A stretch of DNA of 64,000 nucleotides from Caldilineaceae bacterium (GTDB lineage: Bacteria; Chloroflexota; Anaerolineae; Caldilineales; Caldilineaceae): NCBI GenBank assembly GCA_020846635.1, contig JADLDO010000028.1:434001-498000 (forward strand), read 5' to 3'. Positions 9,019-18,478 of the stretch are shown piece after piece (position 1 is the first letter of the stretch; each line of letters opens with the position of its first letter). The position numbers and the translations under genes are program-made. The notes below the pieces were generated by a model. The model had not been told where the DNA came from. It saw only the letters and a list, made by a program, of their open reading frames with translations, and did no database searches.

Positions 9019-11487
9019 ATGTCCAGAAAGGAGAGCGAATTTCTCAAGCGGCTGTTGGTCACCTTCCAGGGTGAAGCAGAAGAACGCGTGCGCGCGCTGG
9101 CGTCTGGCCTCATTGCGCTTGAAAAAGCGCCGGAACCTGGCAAGCAAGCGGAGATTGTCGAGGAGGTCTTTCGTGAAGTCCATAGCCTGAAGGGCGCGGC
9201 GCGCTCTGTCAACCTCACAGAGATCGAGGCGATTTGCCAGGCGATGGAAGATGTCTTTGCCGCCCTGAAGCGCAACAAAATTACGCCCTCACTCATTTTG
9301 CTCGACCATCTGCACCAGGCTACTGATCTGCTGAACAGGCTGCTGGCTGCCAATCCTGCCGAAGCGTCAAGCCAGGAGAAAGCAAGACATGCCCCCCTCA
9401 TCCGCCGCTTGAAGGAGCTTGCCAGGCAGAATTTTTCTTCTCTCGATGCAACTTCTCCCGCGAACAGTGCGCTGCCCGCTGCAACCCTAGAAGATCCCGT
9501 CACAGAAGATCCAGCCGCAGAAAGCCCAGCGGCGACAGCGCGCGCGGCACAGCCACCCTCCAGCGCAACACCCCCCTGGGCAATGGCGTCCAGAGCCACG
9601 CCCCATCCAGCAGTGACAGACGAGAGGCACTTGCTGCCTGAGACAGTGCGTATCTCTGCGGATCGCCTGGAGGCATTGTTGCTGCAAGTTGAGGAACTTG
9701 TTTCGGTCAAACTGGCTGTCACCCAGCGCGCGGCTGAACTGCGCGCGCCGGTCACCCAGATCGATCTCTGGAGCAAGACGTGGGCCAAATATTACCCGTC
9801 GCTGCGCTACCTCTCTAAATTGCTGGAGAAGATGCCGGAGAATGTGCCGGAGAATATACCGGAAAAGCCAGACAATGGCGATCTTCAGCCCAGCGAGCGG
9901 ATGAAAATCAAGCGAGAGATGACGGCGCTGCTCGAATTCTTGGTCTGGAATCAGGCCTGGGTCGAAGCGTTGGGCGTGCAGTTGACGACCGCTGCCAACT
10001 CGGCTGCCCACGATCAGCGCACCATTGGCGGCATGGTCGATCATTTGCTCCAGGATATGAAGCAAGTCCTGATGCTGCCCATTTCCTCACTCCTGGAGAT
10101 ATTCCCCAGCCTGGCGCGTGATCTGGCGCGGCAGCAGCATAAAGAAGTCGAAATTGTCTTTCACGGCACAGAAATCGAAGTTGATCGCCGTATTTTGCAG
10201 GAGATCAAAGACCCGCTTCTCCATCTTGTGCGCAACTGTATCGATCATGGCATCGAAACGCCCTCTGTGCGCGAGAATAAGCAAAAACCGCGCCGCGGCG
10301 TCATCACCTTGACGGTTGCACAGAAAGATAGCAGCAAATTTGAGATTTTACTCTCCGACGATGGCGAGGGCGTTGATCGCGCAAGGGTGCGAGAGACCGC
10401 GGCGCGGCTGGGGATTGTTTCGGCAGAAGTTGCCGAAAAGATGAGCCAACAAGAGATCAATTCGCTGATTTTCCAGTCAGGTTTCTCCACCAGCCCCTTG
10501 ATCACCGATATTTCGGGGCGCGGTTTGGGGCTTGCCATTGTGCAAGAGAAGGTGGAAAAGCTAGGCGGAACCATCACGCTGGAGACGGAGTCGGGCAAAG
10601 GAACAACCTTTCACCTCCTTTTGCCCTTGACGCTGGCGACCCTGCGCGGTCTGCTGGTGCGTTGCGAAGGGCGGTTGTTCATTCTCCCACTTCTCTATAT
10701 AGAGCGGGTGGCAAGGCTCAACCGCAGCGAGATACAAACTGTCCAAAACCGCGCGACAATCTCTCTGGAGGGACAGACGGTGTCGCTTGTACAGCTTGGG
10801 CAGGCATTGGAGTTGCCCCCTCAGCACGCATCCCCAGGATTGCCCGGCAAGACAACAGACAAAGTCCATGTGGTCATTCTGAATACGGCAGAAAAACGCC
10901 TTGCCTTTTCGGTGGATGAGATCATCGGCGAGCAAGAGGTGTTGATGAAGGGGCTTGGCCCGCAGTTGGTGCGCGTACGTAATATCGCCGGGGCAACCGT
11001 GTTGGGCACAGGGCAGGTGGTTCCGATTCTGAATGTGCTCGACCTGATGAAGTCTGCGATCAAGACCGTGGATGGCGCTGCCAAGTTGGTCGAACAGAGC
11101 AGGGTGGAACTAGCGCCAACGTTGGAAAAGAGTATCTTGGTTGTGGAAGATTCGATCACGGCGCGCATGCAGCTCAAGAACATTTTGGAGCTAAACGGTT
11201 ATACTGTCCAAACCGCAGTGGATGGCCTGGACGCGCTGCTGACCTTGCGATCCAAAGCGTTTGATCTGGTTGTCTCCGATGTGGATATGCCCCGGCTCAA
11301 TGGGCTGGACCTCACGGCGCGGATTCGCAATGACAAGGAGCTTGCGGCGCTGCCTGTTGTGCTGGTGACAGCTTTGGCCTCGCGCCAGGATCAGGAGCGC
11401 GGGATTGAGGTAGGCGCAAACGCCTATATCACCAAGGGGAATTTTGATCAGAACAAGTTGTTGGATGTGATTGAACGGTTGATTTGA
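9019..11487 (+). CDS. cheA: CheA-type histidine kinase fused to a response-regulator receiver (WspE-like)
   Basis: An 822-residue hybrid CheA. Domains in order: Hpt (about 1-125, phosphorylated H55 in REVHSLKGAARS); a Pro/Ala-rich linker in place of a clear P2 domain; a dimerisation region (about 210-360, containing the short repeat PENVPENIPEK); an HATPase with N box HLVRNCIDHGIE, G1 SDDGEGVD and G2 GRGLGLAIVQEK; a CheW-like P5 domain (about 530-690); and a C-terminal receiver with phospho-acceptor D754 (VVSDVDMPRLNG). CheA-REC fusions mark the Wsp, Frz and other non-flagellar chemosensory systems. A GAGGGAAG ribosome site precedes the ATG. No separate cheY is present, so the fused receiver may be a phosphate sink or self-regulator and the downstream hybrid kinase may be an output partner (inference). 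Confidence 0.94.
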   Translation: MSRKESEFLKRLLVTFQGEAEERVRALASGLIALEKAPEPGKQAEIVEEVFREVHSLKGAARSVNLTEIEAICQAMEDVFAALKRNKITPSLILLDHLHQATDLLNRLLAANPAEASSQEKARHAPLIRRLKELARQNFSSLDATSPANSALPAATLEDPVTEDPAAESPAATARAAQPPSSATPPWAMASRATPHPAVTDERHLLPETVRISADRLEALLLQVEELVSVKLAVTQRAAELRAPVTQIDLWSKTWAKYYPSLRYLSKLLEKMPENVPENIPEKPDNGDLQPSERMKIKREMTALLEFLVWNQAWVEALGVQLTTAANSAAHDQRTIGGMVDHLLQDMKQVLMLPISSLLEIFPSLARDLARQQHKEVEIVFHGTEIEVDRRILQEIKDPLLHLVRNCIDHGIETPSVRENKQKPRRGVITLTVAQKDSSKFEILLSDDGEGVDRARVRETAARLGIVSAEVAEKMSQQEINSLIFQSGFSTSPLITDISGRGLGLAIVQEKVEKLGGTITLETESGKGTTFHLLLPLTLATLRGLLVRCEGRLFILPLLYIERVARLNRSEIQTVQNRATISLEGQTVSLVQLGQALELPPQHASPGLPGKTTDKVHVVILNTAEKRLAFSVDEIIGEQEVLMKGLGPQLVRVRNIAGATVLGTGQVVPILNVLDLMKSAIKTVDGAAKLVEQSRVELAPTLEKSILVVEDSITARMQLKNILELNGYTVQTAVDGLDALLTLRSKAFDLVVSDVDMPRLNGLDLTARIRNDKELAALPVVLVTALASRQDQERGIEVGANAYITKGNFDQNKLLDVIERLI
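9834..9869 (+). repeat. 12-bp tandem repeat inside cheA
   Basis: Three 12-bp units (GCCGGAGAATGT and variants) at 9834-9845, 9846-9857 and 9858-9869 encode PENV-PENI-PEKP in the loop between the two dimerisation helices. The first two differ by one base. One of several short in-frame duplications in the window. Confidence 0.75.
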
Positions 11488-11516
11488 TGCCCTGATTTGA
11501 TGCCCTGATTTGATGC
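11480..11516. repeat. 13-bp tandem repeat at the cheA stop codon
   Basis: TGATTTGATGCCC occurs at 11480-11492 and 11493-11505, with a truncated third copy (TGATTTGATGC) at 11506-11516. It begins just before the cheA stop and fills most of the cheA-cheB gap. The cheB ribosome site AAGGAAA follows directly. Confidence 0.85.
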
Positions 11517-11528
11517 ACAAGGAAATTC

Positions 11529-12665
11529 ATGTTCAAAGTTCTGGTCGTTGAGGATTCTGCGGTGATGCGCGAATACCTCGTCGCTATCCTCGCCTCCGAC
11601 CCTGCCTTGCAGGTCATCGGTACGGCCAACAATGGGGAAGAAGCCGTCGAGGCAGCTAAAAGATTGCAGCCCGACGTGATTACGATGGATATCGATATGC
11701 CCAAGTTGGATGGGTTTGAGGCGACACGGCAGATTATGGAGACCGCGCCCAGGCCGATTGTGATTGTCACAGGCAGTTGGGACCCAAAAGAAGTCGTTAC
11801 GAGTTTTCGGGCGATGGAGGCCGGCGCTGTGGCAGTAGTGGCGAAACCGGCGGGAATTGGGCATCCAGACCATGCCGCGCAGGCGCAAAAGTTGATCCAG
11901 GCGGTGAAAACAATGGCAGAGGTCAGGGTTGTGCGCCGTTGGGCACGCCCGCACTCTGCTGCCCACGCAACCGAGGAAGCCACAGCCTCTTTTGTGGAGC
12001 CTAAGCGTCGCATCAGCTCCATCAAACTGGTTGCGATTGGCGCTTCCACAGGCGGGCCGATGGCGCTGCGATCCTTGCTGGCGGCGCTGCCTCGCCCGTT
12101 TGCCGCACCTGTGGTCGTTGTCCAGCACATGGCGGCTGGGTTTATCGCCGGATTTGTCGAATGGCTGGCGCAAACAACGGGGCTCCCGATCCATGTCGCC
12201 ACCGATGGAGAGAACTTACTTCCAGGTCATGTCTATGTCGCGCCAGACGGATTCCAGATGAAAATGAAGTCGTGGGGAAAGATAGCGTTGACCCAAGATC
12301 CGGCAGAGCATGGCCTATCTCCCTCTGTCTCCTATCTCTTTCGCTCGGTGGCAGAGGTCTACGGTTCCAGCGCGGCGGGTGTTTTGCTCACCGGCATGGG
12401 GCGCGACGGCGCGGCAGAGTTGAAGCGTATGCGCGATCGAGGCGCAATGACCTTTGTGCAAGATAAAGAGAGTTCCGCCATCCACGGCATGCCAGGCGAG
12501 GCGATCCGGCTGGAGGCAGCGACCTATGTGCTGGCGCCAGAACGCATTGCGTCGGCACTCGTCACCTTGATGAACCAGAGTGAGATGAAGCAAAGCGAGA
12601 TCAACCAGAGTGACCAGGCTTTGGGCACGATGTTAGGAAGACAAAATGATGGTCCGACTGAATAG
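11529..12665 (+). CDS. cheB: CheB-type protein-glutamate methylesterase (WspF-like)
   Basis: Removes methyl groups from the MCP and so resets the array. The N-terminal receiver (about 1-120) has acidic pair E8/D9, phospho-acceptor D54 in TMDIDMPKLDG and the conserved lysine in VAKPA. The methylesterase domain (about 165-355) has the serine nucleophile S173 in IGASTGGP, the histidine in VVQHMAAGF, and the aspartate in LLTGMGRDGA, with the final IHGMPGEAI helix. The 378-residue length is normal. The C-terminus ends in three near-identical 5-residue repeats (MNQSE-MKQSE-INQSD) from a 15-bp duplication, outside the catalytic fold. Confidence 0.94.
   Translation: MFKVLVVEDSAVMREYLVAILASDPALQVIGTANNGEEAVEAAKRLQPDVITMDIDMPKLDGFEATRQIMETAPRPIVIVTGSWDPKEVVTSFRAMEAGAVAVVAKPAGIGHPDHAAQAQKLIQAVKTMAEVRVVRRWARPHSAAHATEEATASFVEPKRRISSIKLVAIGASTGGPMALRSLLAALPRPFAAPVVVVQHMAAGFIAGFVEWLAQTTGLPIHVATDGENLLPGHVYVAPDGFQMKMKSWGKIALTQDPAEHGLSPSVSYLFRSVAEVYGSSAAGVLLTGMGRDGAAELKRMRDRGAMTFVQDKESSAIHGMPGEAIRLEAATYVLAPERIASALVTLMNQSEMKQSEINQSDQALGTMLGRQNDGPTE
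12570..12614 (+). repeat. 15-bp tandem repeat at the 3' end of cheB
   Basis: Three 15-bp units at 12570-12584, 12585-12599 and 12600-12614 (ATGAACCAGAGTGAG and variants) encode MNQSE, MKQSE and INQSD. They form a non-conserved tail on CheB. Confidence 0.75.
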
Positions 12666-12680
12666 CAAGCGAGCCACAAG

Positions 12681-15600
12681 ATGAATCGCATGGCCGAGAT
12701 TCTTGTCGCAGAAGATAGCCCAACCCAAGCGGCGCAGTTGCAAAATCTCCTTGAAGAATGTGGTTATACCGTGGTGGTTGCCGCCAATGGCCTGCTGGCT
12801 TTGGAGGCGGCGCGCCGGCACAAGCCCGATCTGGTCATCAGCGACATTGTCATGCCGCAGATGGACGGCTACCAGCTTTGCCAGGCAATTAAGACAGATG
12901 ATCAACTGCGCGACGTTCCTGTCGTGCTTGTGACCTCGCTTTCCAGCCCACAAGATGTGATCAAAGGGTTGGCGTGTGGCGCGGATAGCTTCATCCGCAA
13001 GCCCTATGACGAAAAGTATCTGATCTCACGCATTGAATATCTGCGCGCCAACCAGACCTTGCGGCAAAGTGAACAGAGCCAAATGGGGCTGGAGATGTCG
13101 CTGGGCGGGCAGCGCCATTTCATTACCGCCGAACGGCAGCAAATTCTCGATCTGTTGATCTCAACCTACTCCGAAGCGATCCGGCTGAATGAAGGGCTGA
13201 ATCGCTCGAACCAGTGGCTACAGGGGCTTTACCGGATTGCCGAGGGGCTTAACCAGGCCGAAGATGAACGATCGGTCTGTGAAATGGCTGTGGTAGGGGC
13301 CGTAGAATTGCCCGGTATCGAGGCGGGTTGGATCTTTCTCCGCGGGGAGGGAGGCAAGATCCGCCTGGCAGCTGCCGAGGGCCTGCCCGCCACCGTCGAA
13401 AGCTCCTGGGCAGAGAACGACGACTGTTACTGCTGCTCGCTGCTTCGCTCCAACGAATTCGGCCAGGCGGCTAAGATGATCGAGTGTGAACGGTTGCAGT
13501 CGCATAAAACCGTCGAAGAAATCGGCAAAGAATGGGAAGCGCTGGAAGTCCACGCCAGCATCCCCTTATGGGCCGGTGACCAGATTTTTGGCGTGATGAA
13601 TCTGATCGGCACAGAACAAGCAGACTTCACCGACGAAGATTTGAGTATTCTCCACGGTGTCGGGAACCAGGTGGGCATTGCACTGGAGCGCGCCCGTCTG
13701 CGGAGCCATCTGGAGAAGATGGTGGAGGAGAGAACCACAGCGTTGCGTGCGGAAGTGGCGGAACGAAAGCTGGCTGAAGAATCGGCGCAGCGCCGCGTCG
13801 ATCAACTCCATGCGCTCCACGCCATTGACAAGGTGATCATTGCTGTCCAGGAACTGCCACTCTCCCTCGACGCGATTGTCGAGCAGATTGCTGCCAACTT
13901 GGAGGTGGATATGGTCGCCGTAATGTTGTATGACCCGCCAACCGAAACGCTCTCCTATGCAGCGGGTACGGGGTTTCGTGGGACGGCGATCCGTCATGCG
14001 CGCCAGCAGCTTGGCGAAGGGCATGTGGGGCGTGTTGCCGCCGAAGGCCAACTGAATTATGTGCGCGACATCAGCCAGGTCACCGATTTTATGCGCGGCC
14101 CCTGGCTAGAGCGCGAAGGATGTGTCAGCTATTTTGGCGTACCCCTAATTGTACAAGGGGAACTGCGCGGCGTGTTGGAACTTTTCCATCGTTCTCCCCT
14201 GGACCCTTCCCCAGAGTGGGTGGAATTTCTACAGGCGTTGGCCCTGCAAACGGCCATTGCCACTGCCCACGCCGAACTATTTGCCCAGACAAGGCATCTC
14301 TTGCAGCGCACGCGCGAAGAAGCGCGCAAGCTGAAGCAGGTCATGGATACAGTCCCGGAAGGTGTGCTTTTCCTGGATGAAGAATATCGTATCCAACTCG
14401 CAAACGAGACGGCAGAGGCACACCTGATGCTGCTGGGCGATTGCAGGATCGGCGAGGTGCTGACTGAACTGGGGGGGCGTCCCCTCGTAGAAGTCGTGGA
14501 GAAATCGCAGCGTGTGGCCTGGCAGGAGTTGCCGGTCAATGAGGGCGAGCATATTTTCGAAATCGCCGCGCGACCGATGCAGGCGAATTCGCACATTGAG
14601 GGGTGGGTTTTTGTCCTGCGCGATGTCACCTTTGAGCGCCAAAACCAGCAGCGTATGCAGGTGCAGGATCGACTTGCCACAGTTGGGCAATTGGCGGCAG
14701 GAATCGCCCACGACTTCAACAATTTGCTTGTGCCCATCGTACTCTATACCGAACTGATGAGCAGCCATGTCCCGCGCGACAGCCGCATGGGGACGAATCT
14801 GGATCGAGTCCTATTGGCGGCCAATCGAGCCAAAGAACTTGTGCGCCAGATTCTCACCTTTAGCCGGAGTGGCCCGGTGCAAAGGCGCGAGCCGGTTCGC
14901 CTGCAACGGCATATCAAGGAAGTGTTAAAGCTGATCGGCGCAACCTTGCCCCCCAGCATTGAAGTGCGCCAGGAGATCGACCCCGACGTCGGCAGCGTGT
15001 TGGCAAATCCTGTCGAGATCCATCAAATCCTGATGAATCTCTGCACCAACGCAGCCCATGCGATGCAGGAGCGTGGCGGCGTTCTTTCTGTGCAATTGGA
15101 CACAACCGAGATTGATGCCGGCTTTGTCGGCACGCGTTCGCAATTGCAAGCGGGGCTCTATGTGCGGCTTACGGTCAGTGATACAGGACACGGCATTGAA
15201 CCCGCTATCCTGGAGCGTATCTTTGACCCTTTCTTCACCACCAAAGCGGCGGGCGAAGGAACCGGCATGGGGCTGTCAGTGGTCTATGGCATCGTCATGA
15301 GTTATGGCGGCGATATTGTTGTAAAAAGTACGCCGGGGAACGGGTCATCCTTCTCGATCTATCTTCCGCAACTGCCCACGAATGGCGAGGGCGAGGAGAC
15401 TCGTCAAACTCCTTTGACCGGCGGCACAGAGCGTATTCTTTTGGTGGATGATGAAGAAGGGATTGTCCATGTCGCGCAAACGCTCCTGACAAGTTTGGGC
15501 TATACCGTTATAGGCTGTGCCAGCAGCCTGGAGGCGTTTGAGCATTTCCGCGGGCATCCAGACGACTTTGACCTGGTGATTACAGACTTGACGATGCCCA

Positions 15601-15806
15601 AGATGAACGGGATGATGTTGGCTCATGCCATCCGAGAGCTTCGGCCAGCTCTGCCGATCCTGCTCATCAGTGGCGCGCATGAGAGCTTAACGGCGGAGCA
15701 CGCGCGCGCGTCCGGCGTGAATGGCTTGTTGACGAAGCCCTTTCTTGCCCATGAACTCGCCGGTAAGATCCGCGACTTATTGGATGCGAAGGACGAAAAG
15801 CGTTGA
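12681..15806 (+). CDS. Hybrid histidine kinase: REC-GAF-GAF-PAS-HisKA-HATPase-REC
   Basis: A soluble 1041-residue kinase with no membrane segments. In order: N-terminal receiver (about 1-125, D55 in [12 protein letters not shown], lysine in IRKPYDE); a helical linker; GAF domain (about 180-340); a coiled coil rich in Glu/Arg; a second GAF (about 385-540, [15 protein letters not shown]); a PAS-like domain (about 545-655); HisKA with H677 in [12 protein letters not shown]; HATPase with a G2 box [18 protein letters not shown]; and a C-terminal receiver with D969 ([12 protein letters not shown]). It follows cheB by 15 nt, in the position of wspR in Pseudomonas. The N-terminal receiver is a natural acceptor for phosphate from the CheA-REC (inference), with relay through H677 and D969 onward. 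No output domain such as GGDEF or a DNA-binding fold is present. Confidence 0.92.
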   Translation: MNRMAEILVAEDSPTQAAQLQNLLEECGYTVVVAANGLLALEAARRHKPDLVISDIVMPQMDGYQLCQAIKTDDQLRDVPVVLVTSLSSPQDVIKGLACGADSFIRKPYDEKYLISRIEYLRANQTLRQSEQSQMGLEMSLGGQRHFITAERQQILDLLISTYSEAIRLNEGLNRSNQWLQGLYRIAEGLNQAEDERSVCEMAVVGAVELPGIEAGWIFLRGEGGKIRLAAAEGLPATVESSWAENDDCYCCSLLRSNEFGQAAKMIECERLQSHKTVEEIGKEWEALEVHASIPLWAGDQIFGVMNLIGTEQADFTDEDLSILHGVGNQVGIALERARLRSHLEKMVEERTTALRAEVAERKLAEESAQRRVDQLHALHAIDKVIIAVQELPLSLDAIVEQIAANLEVDMVAVMLYDPPTETLSYAAGTGFRGTAIRHARQQLGEGHVGRVAAEGQLNYVRDISQVTDFMRGPWLEREGCVSYFGVPLIVQGELRGVLELFHRSPLDPSPEWVEFLQALALQTAIATAHAELFAQTRHLLQRTREEARKLKQVMDTVPEGVLFLDEEYRIQLANETAEAHLMLLGDCRIGEVLTELGGRPLVEVVEKSQRVAWQELPVNEGEHIFEIAARPMQANSHIEGWVFVLRDVTFERQNQQRMQVQDRLATVGQLAAGIAHDFNNLLVPIVLYTELMSSHVPRDSRMGTNLDRVLLAANRAKELVRQILTFSRSGPVQRREPVRLQRHIKEVLKLIGATLPPSIEVRQEIDPDVGSVLANPVEIHQILMNLCTNAAHAMQERGGVLSVQLDTTEIDAGFVGTRSQLQAGLYVRLTVSDTGHGIEPAILERIFDPFFTTKAAGEGTGMGLSVVYGIVMSYGGDIVVKSTPGNGSSFSIYLPQLPTNGEGEETRQTPLTGGTERILLVDDEEGIVHVAQTLLTSLGYTVIGCASSLEAFEHFRGHPDDFDLVITDLTMPKMNGMMLAHAIRELRPALPILLISGAHESLTAEHARASGVNGLLTKPFLAHELAGKIRDLLDAKDEKR

Positions 15807-15830
15807 GGTTTTGGAGATAAGGAGAGCCGT

Positions 15831-16433
15831 ATGAAGAAGATGCAGGTGCAGGGCGTCCATCATATTACGATGATCGGTGCCGACCGGCAGACCTCGATTG
15901 ATTTTTGGGAAGGGGTGCTGGGGATGCCGTTTATCTTTGAGCAGCCCAATTTGGATGTGCCGGAGGAGAGCCACCTCTATTTTGATCCGGGCGATGGCGT
16001 GCTGATGACTGTTTTTACGCGCGAAGACCGCGTGGTGGATGCAACGCCCAACCCCGAAGGCATTGGCAATCTTCACCACATCGCCTTCACCGTCTCGCGC
16101 GCCACCTATACGCAAGTCGCCGCGCGGCTGGATGAGCGGGGCGTGAAACATTCCGGGGAGATCGACCGCGGCTTTATGGATTCGATCTATTTTCGCGACC
16201 CGCTCGGCCAACTTGTGGAGCTAGCTTCTTATAAGTTTGTCCCACCCGCTGGTGTCACCCCAGGGGAAGTGCTGCTTGAGGCACACCGTTTGCGCGTGGC
16301 GGAAGGGGCATACAATATCACCGATGCGCATCTGGCAGACGCGATTGAACTGTTGACAAAGCGCACCCGCCAATCGCTTTCGGATGAGCGAGACGGGCGG
16401 CACGCCTACACTCGTTCACGCAGACCCGCCTAA
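15831..16433 (+). CDS. VOC-superfamily (glyoxalase/ring-cleavage dioxygenase-like) protein
   Basis: A metal-dependent VOC fold is indicated by VQGVHHITMIGADRQTSIDF at the start (candidate ligand H10 or H11), GNLHHIAFTVS in the second half, and DPLGQLVELASY with the glutamate ligand. At 200 residues it has two beta-alpha-beta-beta-beta modules plus a C-terminal extension. Substrate is not apparent; glyoxalases, extradiol dioxygenases and fosfomycin-resistance enzymes share the fold. Start has an AAGGAGAG ribosome site. It is 24 nt beyond the hybrid kinase gene but its context is metabolic, and it converges on the TIM-barrel gene with a shared terminator. Confidence 0.8.
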   Translation: MKKMQVQGVHHITMIGADRQTSIDFWEGVLGMPFIFEQPNLDVPEESHLYFDPGDGVLMTVFTREDRVVDATPNPEGIGNLHHIAFTVSRATYTQVAARLDERGVKHSGEIDRGFMDSIYFRDPLGQLVELASYKFVPPAGVTPGEVLLEAHRLRVAEGAYNITDAHLADAIELLTKRTRQSLSDERDGRHAYTRSRRPA

Positions 16434-16461
16434 GCCATACGGAATTGACCTCGCACAGAGA

Positions 16462-16495
16462 GCGCGCCTAGGAGGGATGACTCCTGTAGGCGCGC
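16462..16495. terminator. Bidirectional terminator overlapping a stop codon
   Basis: GCGCGCCTA (16462-16470) pairs perfectly with TAGGCGCGC (16487-16495), continued by GGAG/CTCC after a 2-nt bulge. The hairpin lies between convergent genes ending at 16433 (+) and 16468 (-), and includes the stop codon of the latter. There is no T-run. Confidence 0.6.
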
Positions 16496-17250
16496 ATCAA
16501 GCTCTGGGCGTTCTGGATGTGCTGGTCGGGATCGTCGCCGCCGGGGAACTCGAAACAGAGCAGGATGCGCTGCGGCAACTGGTCGATGGCAGCAAAGATT
16601 TGCGCCAGTGGCAGCACACCCTCACCCAGAGCCAGAGGCGCGGTCGCGGGTGATCCGGCATCTTTGACATGGACGTAGATGGCTTTCTCCCCAATCTGCT
16701 TAATAGCGTCCAAAACATTCTCATTGTGGTTTGAATAGTTGCCAAGATCAATGTTGGCTCTGAGCGCGGGAGAGTCGATGCGCTGCAAAATATGAGAAAT
16801 TTCGGCTAAGGTTCCGCCTGGCGTTCTGGCAAAGTTTTCGAGGGCCAGCTTGATGCCATGCTGGGCAGCGTGGTCTACTGCCTCTCTGGCCTTTGCCCAA
16901 CCCTTGTCGCCCTCCGCTGCCGGCGTTGCACCCGGAAAGACGCGCAACAGCGGAGAGCCGAGGGCTGCGGCGGTTTCAATATCTTCAAGCAGCAGTTGGT
17001 GGGCGGCCTCATCTTCATTAAAAATCGTGCTGAAGGTCGCAAAGGTGACCAGCAGCCCTAGTTCGTCAATCTGCTTCCGCACAGTGGCAAGTTCGCTCTT
17101 GTACGCGGGCCAGAGTTCGCGGCGTAGCTCGACGCCATCAACGCCGAACTCGTGGGCTTTCTTGACCATATCGGCAATGCTCATCGTGCCGGACTCAAGT
17201 TGAGATTGGTATTGCACAACGGAGATCAGGATGGGGCGTTCTGGGGTCAT
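16468..17250 (-). CDS. Sugar phosphate isomerase/epimerase-like TIM-barrel protein
   Basis: A 260-residue AP-endonuclease-2/xylose-isomerase-like TIM barrel. Putative metal ligands appear in strand order as the glutamate in LALENFAR, the aspartate in ANIDLGNYSN, the histidine in YVHVKDAG and a C-terminal glutamate in CFEFPGGDD, the E-D-H-E pattern of this superfamily. Members include hydroxypyruvate isomerase, tagatose and psicose epimerases, inosose dehydratase and endonuclease IV; nothing decides between them. An AAGGGAT ribosome site precedes the ATG. It is divergent from the dienelactone hydrolase operon (174-nt gap). Confidence 0.8.
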   Translation of the reverse strand: MTPERPILISVVQYQSQLESGTMSIADMVKKAHEFGVDGVELRRELWPAYKSELATVRKQIDELGLLVTFATFSTIFNEDEAAHQLLLEDIETAAALGSPLLRVFPGATPAAEGDKGWAKAREAVDHAAQHGIKLALENFARTPGGTLAEISHILQRIDSPALRANIDLGNYSNHNENVLDAIKQIGEKAIYVHVKDAGSPATAPLALGEGVLPLAQIFAAIDQLPQRILLCFEFPGGDDPDQHIQNAQSLMRAYRSHPS

Positions 17251-17424
17251 GGCTGTTTATCCCTTCAAGTCTGTTTTGGTTGAAGCTGGCTTGCCCAATG
17301 GTGGTTCAATCTCCCTTTTAGGGCAAATTGCTTTTGCGATAGAATGAGTACGCAACACGTCAGCCCCCAAATTTGTCACAGTTGGCCTATTGGCAGGAAG
17401 AATCAGGATAAGTAAGGAGCCATC

Positions 17425-18183
17425 ATGTACCAGACAGATATGTATGAAGGAATGATTGCAGAAACCGTCATGATGCCTGGCGCTGGCGGGGAACTGATCA
17501 ATGCCTATTTTGCGCGTCCTCTTGGCCCTGGCCCTTTCCCAAGCATGGTACTGATCCATCACGCGCCAGGTTGGGACGAATGGTATCGCGAGGCCACGCG
17601 CAAGTTTGCCCATCATGGCTATGCGTCGCTCTCTCCCAATCTCTATTATCGCGCCGGTCATGGCACACCGGAGGATGTGGGTGCAAAGGTGCGCGCGGAA
17701 AAAGGGGTGGCAGATGATCAGGTTGTGGGCGATCTCGAAGGGGCCATGCGCTATCTGCGTTCACTGCCCATTAGCAATGGCAAAGTGGGGATCTTTGGCA
17801 CCTGTTCCGGTGGTCGCCATGCCTTTCTGACTGCCTGCCGCGTGCAGGGCTTTGACGCTTGTATCGACTGCTGGGGTGGGCGCGTGGTGATGAGTCCAGA
17901 AGAACTCCATCCCAAGCAACCCGTCGCCCCCATTGACTATACCAAAGACCTCTCCTGCCCACTCCTGGGCATCTTTGGCAACGAAGACCGCAATCCCACG
18001 CCCGAACAAGTCGATCTGCATGAGGCGGAACTTCAGAAATATGGCAAGAACTATGAGTTTCACCGCTACCCCAACGCGGGTCATGGCTTCTTCTACTATG
18101 ACCGTCCCGCCTATCGTCAAGAGCAGGCAGTGGATGGATGGAAGAAGATCTTTGCCTTTCTCGACACCTATCTTCCAGTCTAA
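17425..18183 (+). CDS. Dienelactone hydrolase family alpha/beta hydrolase
   Basis: A 252-residue hydrolase with the cysteine nucleophile C127 in FGTCSGGRH (family form G-x-C-x-G-G), the aspartate in FGNEDRNPTPEQVD and the histidine in PNAGHGFFYYD. Known family members hydrolyse dienelactone in chloroaromatic degradation, but many act on other esters and lactones. Strong AAGGAG ribosome site. First gene of a plus-strand operon with DUF6295, aspartoacylase-like and creatininase-like genes; the next start is 28 nt on. No signal peptide, so cytoplasmic. Confidence 0.88.
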   Translation: MYQTDMYEGMIAETVMMPGAGGELINAYFARPLGPGPFPSMVLIHHAPGWDEWYREATRKFAHHGYASLSPNLYYRAGHGTPEDVGAKVRAEKGVADDQVVGDLEGAMRYLRSLPISNGKVGIFGTCSGGRHAFLTACRVQGFDACIDCWGGRVVMSPEELHPKQPVAPIDYTKDLSCPLLGIFGNEDRNPTPEQVDLHEAELQKYGKNYEFHRYPNAGHGFFYYDRPAYRQEQAVDGWKKIFAFLDTYLPV

Positions 18184-18211
18184 ACCCGCTCAAACCGAAA
18201 GGAATTCTTCG

Positions 18212-18478
18212 ATGTGTACAATGATCGTCCAGCAAGTCGAGATTGAGGGAAGCGGCAAGGGCGCAAGCGGCTGGTTCCCTGTGCGACAGGCGAACGTCTC
18301 CTATGATCACCCCTATCATGTGCCGCTGGAGCATGCGCTTAACATTGACTTTGTCAACGAAGCGCAAGGGCCGGGCGCGCGCGTGGCAGTGGAACTGAGT
18401 GTGGAAGCGGCGCGCACGCTGGTAGATACGATTCTCGCAGTGCTTGCCGAAGCCGATGCAGGTGGGCATCTGCAATGA
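18212..18478 (+). CDS. DUF6295-like small protein
   Basis: An 88-residue protein starting MCTMIVQQVEIEGSGKGASG and containing WFPVRQANVSYDHPYH and LEHALNIDFVNE. From memory this matches the uncharacterised DUF6295 family. The frame is open further upstream, but the conserved MCTMI start, the AAAGGA ribosome site 8-9 nt before the ATG, and the preceding gene's end at 18183 support this start. Its stop overlaps the next gene's ATG (ATGA), so it belongs to the operon. The conserved HP-H and EH-x-L residues could be functional. The family is small and often sits near dienelactone hydrolase or amidohydrolase genes, which I cannot verify here. Confidence 0.75.
   Translation: MCTMIVQQVEIEGSGKGASGWFPVRQANVSYDHPYHVPLEHALNIDFVNEAQGPGARVAVELSVEAARTLVDTILAVLAEADAGGHLQ

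Noticed and set aside
17933..18211. Upstream extension of the DUF6295 reading frame
   Set aside because: Overlaps the dienelactone hydrolase gene in another frame; the conserved MCTMI start with ribosome site lies at 18212.
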